Shown here in pieces: positions 1 through 8,661 of a stretch of 64,000 nucleotides of DNA. The notes below the pieces were generated by a model. It was given only the letters and a program-made list of their open reading frames with translations. It had not been told where the DNA came from and ran no database searches. Within the stretch, counting starts at the first letter, position 1. Each line of letters opens with the position of its first letter. The stretch is from an uncultured Oscillospiraceae bacterium (GTDB taxonomy: Bacteria; Bacillota; Clostridia; Oscillospirales; Oscillospiraceae), in NCBI GenBank assembly GCA_947625355.1, contig CANQOA010000005.1, positions 1-64,000 on the forward strand. The letters are read 5' to 3'. The position numbers and the translations under genes were made by a program.

Positions 1-483
1 GAGGATGACCTGAAGGAGCACTTCATCGCGGCCCTGAGCCGGCTGCTGGCAGACCGGGAGGCGCTGCTGGAGGATGGTCGGTTGATTCTCCGGGCGCTGG
101 CGGACTGTTCTGCGCTGGACAAGGAGCAAGCCCAGCTCCGGCAAGAGATCACAGTAGTAGCTGGTTTGGTGGAAAACTGCGTTAGGGAAAACGCCGCCAG
201 GGCCATGGACCAGGCCGAATACACGGCCCGGTATGACGCCTTGGCGGCGCGGTATGAGAAGCTGCAGGTCCGCCACGATGGGCTGCAGAAGAAGCGGGAG
301 CGGCGGCAGATCCAAGCGGACGAACTCAGCGGCTTCCTCTTCGCCGTTTACTCGCTGGACACTCTCCCACTGAAATTCGACCCGGCCCTCTGGGCTGCCA
401 CGGTGGACCACGTCACGGTCCACGCCAACGGCCGGCTGGTGTTCCGCTTCCGCAACGGCGCGGAGGTCACGGAGGAGATGTAA
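1..483 (+). CDS. Large serine recombinase, C-terminal part (truncated by window start)
   Basis: Frame 1 is open from base 1 to TAA at 481-483. Charged coiled-coil C-terminus ending LVFRFRNGAEVTEEM is typical of large serine site-specific recombinases. Confidence 0.75.
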   Translation, partial: EDDLKEHFIAALSRLLADREALLEDGRLILRALADCSALDKEQAQLRQEITVVAGLVENCVRENAARAMDQAEYTARYDALAARYEKLQVRHDGLQKKRERRQIQADELSGFLFAVYSLDTLPLKFDPALWAATVDHVTVHANGRLVFRFRNGAEVTEEM

Positions 484-607
484 CCAGTTTTTGTTGTTTT
501 CTTCACTATTGTTTGATAATTTTGTTGACTTTTTGTTCAAAAGTGTTATACTATATATGAACCACTGAAAGGGCGAATGCCTCGTAGGTGGTGTTTTTAT
601 GGCAATT

Positions 608-1399
608 TTACCTTGGGTAGATAACGAGGCCGTAACCGTTTTTGCTGTTTGCTTTGAGGTTCAAGACCCCTCCAGCTTTCAGTGTTGCCATGGCCCTGCC
701 AACAAACGCCCTATCTATGACTCTCCCAACACGGTTAGGGAGGGTTTCTTTTTTATAATACGTTTTGTAGTATAGATGCACAATATAAGACACAAAATCA
801 CACGCTTGGATAAAATAGGACTCATCCGAATCTTTTTCGAGGATATCTTCTATCAGGTTATTGATCGGCTGGTTTTTGTATCCGAAGGAAAACTTTGATT
901 GTATCGGGTTGAATGCACGAATAGCTCTTGCCGTTTTCCGCATGGGAGCTACACGCCCCTTGTCTGAAATAATGAGATAGTTCCAGTTGCCATGACTGTC
1001 ATTTTCGATTCGCTGAATATTATACTTCAACGCATTCGCGAGGACATGGTAGTTCGGGTCTCGAATCTTGGCCTTGTCAATAATAACATTGATAATCTGT
1101 GCGTCCAGGCCAGCAATACACTTTGTTATCGCCTTCACGATTTCTTGTTTCTGCTCAGGGGACCACCCATACTTCCTATACGGGTCCTTATCAGAGAGCA
1201 GGTGCTTTGTATGTAACTCTTCTGATATGTGGAACGAATATCGGTCACGCAGCTCTTTTCGACATACACGTATAGCATCAAAATTACTCTGCCATTTGTT
1301 GGCGTCCATATATAAGCTGGTAAGCACAAAAAAGGCACTTGACGACGTGGTGACACCATCATCGCCCGCTTCATCGAAATATGCTATATATGTATCCAT
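608..1399 (-). CDS. DUF3800 domain-containing protein
   Basis: N-terminus MDTYIAYFDEAGDDG and the internal VIISDKGR and FIQACDFVSYIVHLYYK regions match the DUF3800 pattern. Start chosen at MDTYIAYFDEAG. Confidence 0.75.
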   Translation of the reverse strand: MDTYIAYFDEAGDDGVTTSSSAFFVLTSLYMDANKWQSNFDAIRVCRKELRDRYSFHISEELHTKHLLSDKDPYRKYGWSPEQKQEIVKAITKCIAGLDAQIINVIIDKAKIRDPNYHVLANALKYNIQRIENDSHGNWNYLIISDKGRVAPMRKTARAIRAFNPIQSKFSFGYKNQPINNLIEDILEKDSDESYFIQACDFVSYIVHLYYKTYYKKETLPNRVGRVIDRAFVGRAMATLKAGGVLNLKANSKNGYGLVIYPR

Positions 1400-1479
1400 G
1401 GTTGTTCTCTCTTTCCGCCCCAATTCATTGCTATTATTATACCATAGGGCATATACGGGGCGCAACTAGGATGATGCGG

Positions 1480-1531
1480 CCGGCCGGTGTTCCGCTTCCG
1501 CAACGGCGCGGAGGTTGAGGAGGAGATGTAA
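1480..1531 (+). pseudogene. Relic of the 3' end of a second serine recombinase
   Basis: ggccggtgttccgcttccgcaacggcgcggaggttgaggaggagatgtaa closely repeats 430-483 (encodes ..VFRFRNGAEVEEEM*), with no upstream coding sequence. Confidence 0.65.
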
Positions 1532-1549
1532 CAGGCGGGAAAAGCAGCA

Positions 1550-1584
1550 CAGAGGTCATCCATAAATTTTATGGATGACCTCTG
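1550..1584. repeat. Perfect 35-nt palindrome with 17-bp arms (candidate terminator or cruciform)
   Basis: cagaggtcatccataaa-t-tttatggatgacctctg. Lies just beyond the mod stop codon. Confidence 0.8.
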
Positions 1585-1623
1585 CTTATCATATTTTCAG
1601 AGAAAATAGGTCTTGCTGATTAA

Positions 1624-3636
1624 TCACTTGACCTCCCAAACCGTCTCATCCCCGCAGATGTTGCGGATCTTCAGGCGCAGGGGGCGCTTCTCGCTGCGGA
1701 TGCTGCCGTCCCAGAAGTCCTGCGTCTTGGTGCCGTTGGCGATGACATATCCGTTTTTGTCGATCTTGACCTCGCTGTCGGAATGCCACTCGCCATCTGC
1801 CGCCGTGCAGTCCAGACTCAAAAATTCGATCAGCTCTAGCCCCTCCTCGCTGATCTCGATAGGCTTGAATGGGCGTTTGGCCGTGGCGTTCATGCGGGAC
1901 TTGTTGTTGAAATCATCAATCTTCTGCATGACCCGGTCGCTGATGAATTTGTCGATCACCACCTGATAGCCGCCGAACAGATCGGTATGCACGTCCTCCG
2001 TGTGGAACTCCGCATAGTCGCCGATCACTACATCATCCAAAATATCTTTCAGATCCCGCAGCTCGATCTCAACGGTGGTACTATCGTCCTCTGCAATAAA
2101 CGCCTCGATCTCTTCTTTGCTGGTGATGTCAATGTAATAGACGATGACCTTTTTCACGCTGGCGTCCAGGTCGGGAATGGCCTGATGGATGATGCGGTTC
2201 ATCATGACCTTATCCAGCAGCTTGGAGGAACTATCCATCAAATTCGGCACATAGACGGGGATCGTGCCCAGCTTGCTGTCGGAGATGGCCCCTTCCCAGA
2301 AGGAATCCAGAGAATCCTCATTCTTCAGGCCGGGGATAAGAGACTTGATCTTGTCCATCGTCTGGACGGGATTGCGATAAAGCTGTATGCCGTCTTTGAT
2401 CTCCAGTACATTAAACTCCGCGCCATCGGCAATCAGCCGGTCGCGGGTCGTCTGGAGAGAGTTCAAACCAATGTCACAGTGGATGAACCGCCGGCCCAGC
2501 TTGGCAGCCACTGCTGCCGTCACACCGCTGCCGCCGAAGAAGTCTGCAACCAGCATACCTTCATTGGAGGATGCTTTGATGACGCGCTCTAGAAGGGCCT
2601 CCGGCTTTTGCGTGGCATAATCAATCCGCTCACCGGCTTGAGAATTAATCGGGAAAATATCGGTCCAAACAGAATGTGCGGCTTTTCCTTCCAGTTCATC
2701 TAAATACCTTTTGATGCGCGGTAATCCTCGATTAGTAAACTCAATTCTACCAGCTTTCATTAGTTTGTCGATATTCTCTTGGCTATAGCGCCACATACTT
2801 CCAGCAGGAGGTGCAATAAGCTTATCCCCAAAATATAAGGCCGGACCCGTCATACCATGTGCTGGCGCGGTTGGGTTATCTGTGAGGTATTTTCGTCCAT
2901 CATTATCAGTGCTTGTAAATCGACTCTTAATATACTCTTCATCAAACGGCACATATACCGTATTAAATACACAATTATCCCCGTTAACTGCATAATAAAA
3001 GATGGTTTCATGGACTGCCCCAAAGCGTCCAGCATCAGAGTGGAAATTAAACCGTTTCCATACAATTTCATTTCTAAAGTTGGCCTCTCCGAATATCTCA
3101 TCCATCAAAATCTTTACATAGTGCCCGATATGCCAGTCCAAGTGTACATAGATGGACGCTGTCTCGCTCATGACGCTTTTGATAGCCATAAGGTTCTCAT
3201 ACATCCAGTTCAGGTACTTCTCCTTGTCCCAGACGTCGCCATACATCTTTTCCTCAAAAGCCTTCAGTTCGTCGATGTCCAGTTCCTGCTCTGCCTGAGC
3301 AATGGCTTCGGCCACCTTGGGGTTACGGCGAATGTAGACCTTTTTTGCATAGTCCGCACCGCTTGCAAATGGCGGGTCGATGTAGACAAGATCGACCTGT
3401 ATACCGTGTTCTTTCAGATAGGCGCAGGCGGAGACGCACTCGCCCCGGATGACCATGTTGCCGCCCGGGTTCTCGCCTACCTGTTCCTGTTTTTCCATCT
3501 CATATAAGGGCATACCCCGCCGGAGCGTCGATGCGATATCATCGGCGCCCTTGTATTTCAGCACGCGGTTGAAGTTCGCCAGAACAGCTTGTCCCTCCAC
3601 CGGCTCCGGGATAAACGGAACATATTTAATCGGCAT
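1624..3636 (-). CDS. mod: Type III restriction-modification system DNA methyltransferase (Mod)
   Basis: DLVYIDPPFASGADY (DPPF motif IV) precedes VADFFGGSGVTAAVAAKLGRRFIHCD (motif I), the beta-class order. Adjacent to res. Confidence 0.9.
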   Translation of the reverse strand: MPIKYVPFIPEPVEGQAVLANFNRVLKYKGADDIASTLRRGMPLYEMEKQEQVGENPGGNMVIRGECVSACAYLKEHGIQVDLVYIDPPFASGADYAKKVYIRRNPKVAEAIAQAEQELDIDELKAFEEKMYGDVWDKEKYLNWMYENLMAIKSVMSETASIYVHLDWHIGHYVKILMDEIFGEANFRNEIVWKRFNFHSDAGRFGAVHETIFYYAVNGDNCVFNTVYVPFDEEYIKSRFTSTDNDGRKYLTDNPTAPAHGMTGPALYFGDKLIAPPAGSMWRYSQENIDKLMKAGRIEFTNRGLPRIKRYLDELEGKAAHSVWTDIFPINSQAGERIDYATQKPEALLERVIKASSNEGMLVADFFGGSGVTAAVAAKLGRRFIHCDIGLNSLQTTRDRLIADGAEFNVLEIKDGIQLYRNPVQTMDKIKSLIPGLKNEDSLDSFWEGAISDSKLGTIPVYVPNLMDSSSKLLDKVMMNRIIHQAIPDLDASVKKVIVYYIDITSKEEIEAFIAEDDSTTVEIELRDLKDILDDVVIGDYAEFHTEDVHTDLFGGYQVVIDKFISDRVMQKIDDFNNKSRMNATAKRPFKPIEISEEGLELIEFLSLDCTAADGEWHSDSEVKIDKNGYVIANGTKTQDFWDGSIRSEKRPLRLKIRNICGDETVWEVK

Positions 3637-4342
3637 CAGCGGGTACCTCCTCTATACGCATATTGAACCGATTAATTATCCATTGTTTATCTTCATTATT
3701 ATTCAAGTTTTCAAAACCAAGGTCAATACTTTGCTTATACTGATAGCCTTTGCTATTCTGTAAAATAAGTTCAATCACAACATCAGTTCGCGGAGCCTTG
3801 AGTTCAGATTCATCAAAGCAGCAATCAACAAGAAATCTTCTAAATGAGGGCTGATTCAAAAAACAGACGGGTTCACTTTGCGGTGACACATATGCTTTTC
3901 CCCCGTGAAAACAAGTAGACTTCATCACAAACACAATGTCATCCCCGGAATGGATAAGGTCAATGCGATTGTGAAGATTATGCCTTACCGGAATAATTTT
4001 CCCTCCGATACCGGCCTCATCAATCTCCGGAAGAAAATACCCAAGATGAGCCTTTAACTCAGAATTCAACATCCGCTCATTGATACGTTCCATTCTCTTT
4101 TGTATCTTTTCATTGACTTGCTGCTGTTCCTCAGACTGAAGCAACACTAAAAGAGTAAGAAATGACGGAATCGCAATTGCAACAATATCATACCAAAATT
4201 CTAGGTTAAGAGTATGTATCTCTTTTACACCGTTTTTTGATTGGGCATATATAAGTATTGCATTAATTATCAGAGGTAGTAATAGCACAATAACAAAAAC
4301 TAAAATTGGTATTGCCACCTTTTTGAGGCCTTTGTACTTCAT
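3626..4342 (-). CDS. Hypothetical membrane protein: two N-terminal TM segments, coiled coil, C-terminal soluble domain
   Basis: Hydrophobic VAIPILVFVIVLLLPLIINAILIY and FWYDIVAIAIPSFLTLLVLL, then QSEEQQQVNEKIQKRMERINERML. ATG with SD ggggagga one nt after the res stop; its stop overlaps the mod start by 11 bp. Confidence 0.8.
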   Translation of the reverse strand: MKYKGLKKVAIPILVFVIVLLLPLIINAILIYAQSKNGVKEIHTLNLEFWYDIVAIAIPSFLTLLVLLQSEEQQQVNEKIQKRMERINERMLNSELKAHLGYFLPEIDEAGIGGKIIPVRHNLHNRIDLIHSGDDIVFVMKSTCFHGGKAYVSPQSEPVCFLNQPSFRRFLVDCCFDESELKAPRTDVVIELILQNSKGYQYKQSIDLGFENLNNNEDKQWIINRFNMRIEEVPADAD

Positions 4343-4343
4343 T

Positions 4344-7265
4344 TCATTCCTCCCCAAAAAATTCTTTTATCTTCTCATGCGTCAGCGTCAGTCTATCTGC
4401 TGGCTCTATACTGTCCTCCAGATACAGATAATCAAAGCGCTCATAACCAAATTTTGCATTGTTCTGACGGATAAACTCGGAGTCCATAAAGGTCCGTTTG
4501 TCTTTGAATATTGGGTCATTGGCGTAAATCTTGCCCTTGGTCTCCACGATCAGCGCCTTATGGATCTTTCCATCCCTCCGCTGGATGATGAGAAAGTCCG
4601 GCGTGTATATGCCGATATACTGCCACTTGCCGCCGACGGTTTTATAGCACTTGATCTTAAACTCCGTCATAGCCCGGTCACCGTTATAATACACTTCAAG
4701 GCCACGGGTAGAGAGATCGTCAAACGCCAGGACTTCACGCAAAAACGCTTGTTCAAAGTCACTGTCGGTATGATAGGGCAGATAGTGGAACGATCGATCC
4801 TTCTGCGGATGGGAGAAATGCTGCCTGCGGAAGGACTCGGCCATTTCGTGGTTGCCCGTTTCCTCCAGTACCTTGATCGTTGTCTCTATCTCCGGCTTGA
4901 CACGAAATTTCCCTTTATCGTCCAGGATGATATTCTCCACCACAGACTGCTCCGGGAAATACTCTTTCGGCTCGTCCGTATGGATCACAGGTCGGAAGTT
5001 CGCTATGTTCAGCAGCGACGCTTCCTCCGGGATAAGTTCTTCCTTTGTGGTGAAATCCCGCCGCTCACAGAATGCCTTGCGGATATTGGCTTCCACCCGG
5101 GACAGATCGTATTTGGAACTGAAGCACCGGCCACCATTGCTCTCATAGGTGACGGTGTTGAACACCTGCTCCAAAATATCCCGATGGGCATTCAGATCGT
5201 CCATGGACAGGGTACCAAAACTGCCTTTGACGATGCGATAGAGCCACGCGGAAAACAGCGCCCGCTCCGCGCCGTGCTCCTCGTCGTCAAAAGTGACGGT
5301 CATTTGTTCTTTTGCCAGGTCGCCCAGGTCGCTGGCCGTGCGGGTGATATTCGCCCGAAGTGCGGCATCGTCAGCAGCAAGGGAAATATATTTCGCCGGG
5401 GCGGGCTTTTCTTTGATCTCTGTCTCATAGCTGACCCGAAGCTGGTAAAAATCCACCTTTGGCAGCCGTAGGTGGACTATCCTGTCATACCGCTTCAGTT
5501 CCACTGTGCCTTTGCCGCCGGAAGTAAACTCCTTCAGGGAGATATGCTGCTGCTTTTTCAGTTGGGCGATCAGCTTCTCGCCGTTGTCGTCGTTGAGATA
5601 AATGAGCGCGGTCTCCGGCTTGGTCTTGTCCACTTGCCGCAGACAGCGGCAGGATGTTTGCAGGACCATATTTGTGGGGCAGTCCCCCTCCTGGGAGAGA
5701 ATGATGCCCGTCAGGCTGCGGCAGTCCCAGCCCTCCTTGCCGATCTGCACCAGAAGGACGATGCGGATGGGAGAGATGGACTTATCCAGCGTATCAAAGA
5801 GCATCTGGCTGTCCGCCGGCGCTTTGTACTTCCTTGCGGCCGGGTCCTTGCTGCTGGACTCCCGATAGAACCGCAGAATGCAGAAGGGCGAAAGACCATA
5901 TTCGGACACGATGCCCGACACGAGCGGATAGACCATCTCCTCCAGCTTTGCAATGTTGCCGCAATAGATGCCCAGCTTGGCCGTGGTGCCATCCGAATAG
6001 ACCGTGTCCTTATATGTATCCAGGAACTCCCGAACGCCGCTGTCAATGATGCGGGCGCTGTCGGCCACGTCCGATATCTTCACAACGGGGCGCTTTAAGA
6101 AGTTACCCACACCGTTCACAAGGGGATAGTAATATACCGTATTCGTGATCTCCGCCGTGGCCACGGACAGCTTGTCCGTCACAGCGGTCTTTTCAGCCTT
6201 CTCCAGATATGGCGTACCGGAAAAGCCGATGACCGAATTGATCGCACCGCTCTCCGTCCAGCGGGTGACGACAGCGCGGAGCTTGCGCTCCTGGGTCTTA
6301 TCCGCGTTGCTTACAGCGTGGTGGACCTCATCGATGAAGATGGAGAGGGACGGCAGCTTGCCGATCATATTGCGAAGCTCGTTTGCCTGACGGTCCCGAT
6401 CATCGTCGCTATCCTCAAACCAACTGATCTGCCCGTTCCTTTCCTCTACTCGGTCAAGAATGACCTTCTCCGCGTTTGTGATGGCAACAAGGCCAAACAG
6501 GTCGGCGAACGGCTGATGCGCCGCAATCTTCTGGACGTTCGGGTTTTTTGTCTTATTGGATTTGCTGGCGGCCTTGCCCTGATCCAGCACTTCAAAGGAG
6601 ATGCGGCGTTTAATGTTCGATGCGGCGGGTTCGGGAATGACCCACGCCGGATCAAAGTTTTGGATGGTTTTGAGGCTGGGGACGACCGAGGACTTTAGCC
6701 CAGAGGGTGCGAAGATGATGAAGTTATGGGCAAAGGCGCAGTTACTCGGCTCGTTGGAGGCAAAGTACAAGTCGAGGTATATGAATGCCGCCATCAAATA
6801 GGTCTTGCCTGCGCCCATGGGAAGGCTGAACAGATAATCCGTGTAAGAGACGCCATAGAAAAAGTCCCGGAAGACCCTGCGGCAGTCGATGCTCTGCGGC
6901 GCGATCTTGAGTTGCTCTTCCAGTTTGGCAGATACCTGTTCACCTTCGTCATTTTTAAGCTGAGCATATTCCAACAGAGCGGCAGCCGCCGGCTGGCCGC
7001 ACAGATACTCCTTTGCGTCGGCCGTGAGCGGCAGCGCGTCCAAGTCGAGGGTGTTGAACGCCCCAGCGGAGAACAGGTTCGACAGCGGTGCGCTCTGGCA
7101 GGCGATTTTCAGATAGAGATAGGTCTTGATAGCCTCGATCTGCGCGTCACGCATCTGGCCGCGCTTTTCCATATAGGCGATCAGCGGCAGTATCGTGCAA
7201 TCGGGGGATGCATACCACTGATCCCGTTTTTTCTCTATCATCCTGTAAAACATATGGGCCTCCAC
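4344..7265 (-). CDS. res: Type III restriction enzyme, Res subunit (DEAD/DEAH helicase-nuclease)
   Basis: Walker A SLPMGAGKTYLMA, LSIFIDEVHHA, GFSGTPY, SCRCLRQVDK, and C-terminal PD-(D/E)XK-like YTPDFLIIQRRDGKIHKALIVETKG. Confidence 0.9.
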   Translation of the reverse strand: MEAHMFYRMIEKKRDQWYASPDCTILPLIAYMEKRGQMRDAQIEAIKTYLYLKIACQSAPLSNLFSAGAFNTLDLDALPLTADAKEYLCGQPAAAALLEYAQLKNDEGEQVSAKLEEQLKIAPQSIDCRRVFRDFFYGVSYTDYLFSLPMGAGKTYLMAAFIYLDLYFASNEPSNCAFAHNFIIFAPSGLKSSVVPSLKTIQNFDPAWVIPEPAASNIKRRISFEVLDQGKAASKSNKTKNPNVQKIAAHQPFADLFGLVAITNAEKVILDRVEERNGQISWFEDSDDDRDRQANELRNMIGKLPSLSIFIDEVHHAVSNADKTQERKLRAVVTRWTESGAINSVIGFSGTPYLEKAEKTAVTDKLSVATAEITNTVYYYPLVNGVGNFLKRPVVKISDVADSARIIDSGVREFLDTYKDTVYSDGTTAKLGIYCGNIAKLEEMVYPLVSGIVSEYGLSPFCILRFYRESSSKDPAARKYKAPADSQMLFDTLDKSISPIRIVLLVQIGKEGWDCRSLTGIILSQEGDCPTNMVLQTSCRCLRQVDKTKPETALIYLNDDNGEKLIAQLKKQQHISLKEFTSGGKGTVELKRYDRIVHLRLPKVDFYQLRVSYETEIKEKPAPAKYISLAADDAALRANITRTASDLGDLAKEQMTVTFDDEEHGAERALFSAWLYRIVKGSFGTLSMDDLNAHRDILEQVFNTVTYESNGGRCFSSKYDLSRVEANIRKAFCERRDFTTKEELIPEEASLLNIANFRPVIHTDEPKEYFPEQSVVENIILDDKGKFRVKPEIETTIKVLEETGNHEMAESFRRQHFSHPQKDRSFHYLPYHTDSDFEQAFLREVLAFDDLSTRGLEVYYNGDRAMTEFKIKCYKTVGGKWQYIGIYTPDFLIIQRRDGKIHKALIVETKGKIYANDPIFKDKRTFMDSEFIRQNNAKFGYERFDYLYLEDSIEPADRLTLTHEKIKEFFGEE

Positions 7266-7297
7266 TATGCGTCTGCCGTAAACTTACCTAATGTATT

Positions 7298-7327
7298 ATT
7301 ATACCACGCAACACGAACCCTGCGCAA
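7298..7327 (-). promoter_or_regulatory. Putative sigma-A promoter of the res-TM-mod operon
   Basis: Minus strand TTGCGC-N18-TATAAT (-35 at 7322-7327, -10 at 7298-7303) upstream of res. Confidence 0.5.
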
Positions 7328-7353
7328 TCGGTGGGCGCATACATTTTCGGTCG

Positions 7354-7419
7354 TTTAACGATACCCCGGCTGTTTAACGATACCCCGGTAATTTAACGAA
7401 TCGCGGTCGTTTAACGGTA
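7354..7419. repeat. Four iteron-like repeats (TTTAACGATACC; reverse complement GGTATCGTTAAA)
   Basis: Copies start at 7354, 7373, 7392 and 7410 (spacing 19, 19, 18 bp). Confidence 0.8.
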
Positions 7420-7545
7420 GCCTCCGCCCAGGGTCTGCGTTTCAATCCGAAAGCCCCTCTCAAAACCGCGCCATGCAGGCATTACAACTCATGAAATGCA
7501 ACGCGCCAGGGCGGAAAGCCTTGGCGCGTCGGCACAATATAACGA

Positions 7546-7580
7546 TAACGCAGTCGATACCATTGTATCAAACTGCGTTA
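7546..7580. terminator. Inverted repeat just downstream of the initiator tRNA; candidate tRNA terminator
   Basis: TAACGCAGTcGATACcattGTATCaaACTGCGTTA. Confidence 0.5.
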
Positions 7581-7587
7581 CCAGTTA

Positions 7588-7664
<77 letters not shown>

Positions 7665-7766
7665 TCATCCAGGGGCATTATAATACCATGAAAACGCACC
7701 GTTGTCAAGGTCTATTTCTGTCGAAGGGAAAGGAAAGCGGCGGGCTGCCCAGCCCACCGCTTTCGC

Positions 7767-7994
7767 TCACTTCTCCTGCAGGGATTGGATGAACTCATAG
7801 ATCGCCTGGGCGGAATTGAAGTTTTCCGGCTCCAGATCGGCCATAGAGATCTCCACATCGAACACATCCATGATCTCGTTCACCAGCGCGGTGATGTCAA
7901 AAGAACCAAGGATGCCGTCGTCGATGAGAGCGGTCTCCTTTTCAAAATCCACATCCGGGCGCAGATCGCGCAAAATCTCCATCAGGTCTTCCAT
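7767..7994 (-). CDS. Acyl carrier protein-like
   Basis: 75 aa, phosphopantetheine motif DDGILGSFDI. Confidence 0.8.
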   Translation of the reverse strand: MEDLMEILRDLRPDVDFEKETALIDDGILGSFDITALVNEIMDVFDVEISMADLEPENFNSAQAIYEFIQSLQEK

Positions 7995-8021
7995 TCTATA
8001 ACCTCCTTGATGATCCAGGCG

Positions 8022-8585
8022 TCAGCCGCCTGTCAGCTTTTTTTCAAATTCCAGCAGGCCCTTTTCCCGCTCCTTGATCCGCCGGGCAGGGATGCCCACA
8101 TAGATGCCCCAGGGCTCGGTGGACTTGTTGATGAGGGTCATGGAGCCAAAGGAACAGCCCTCCCCGATATGCACTCCCGGCATGAAGGAACAGCCGGTGC
8201 CGGTGAGCACATGCTTTTCCAGCACCACGGGCAGGTTTTTCTCGAACCGGAACGCCCGGGGGACGGTGGGGTTATTGAGGCTGGCCCCGGAGAAATCGTC
8301 GCTGGTGGCGTAAAAGGCGTTGCGGGAGGAGATGCCGCAGAAATCACGGATGGTGATGCTGGACTCGCCGGCATACAGCTCGCAGTTGGAGCTGATGTGC
8401 ACATGGTCGCCCAAGGTGATCTCCCCGTTGAGGATGGTGAAGTCATCGATGAGCACATGATTGCCCAGGGAGATCTGCTCCGGCGTATAGATGCGGCAGG
8501 TGCGGCTCACCAGCACCTGGCGGCCCAAGGACTTGAACCCGATCTCCTGGAGCTCCTTCTTCGTGTAGTAGGGGTTCAGCTTCAT
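8022..8585 (-). CDS. Hexapeptide-repeat (left-handed beta-helix) acyltransferase
   Basis: Repeated I/L-G-X-X hexapeptides (ISLGNHVLIDDF, ITLGDHVHISSN, GVHIGEGCSFGSMTLI). Confidence 0.85.
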   Translation of the reverse strand: MKLNPYYTKKELQEIGFKSLGRQVLVSRTCRIYTPEQISLGNHVLIDDFTILNGEITLGDHVHISSNCELYAGESSITIRDFCGISSRNAFYATSDDFSGASLNNPTVPRAFRFEKNLPVVLEKHVLTGTGCSFMPGVHIGEGCSFGSMTLINKSTEPWGIYVGIPARRIKEREKGLLEFEKKLTGG

Positions 8586-8661
8586 ACATCCGCCTCCTGT
8601 TTTCCGTATAGTAACACAACCGTCACGCCATTGCAACAGCCTGTTTGTGAATCTTTCGGCC

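Noticed and set aside
7123-7450. Iteron arrays as a CRISPR array
   Set aside because: Units at 7354-7419 (and 57123-57240) are 12-16 bp with only 4-7 bp between them, so there is no room for spacers, and no cas genes are present.
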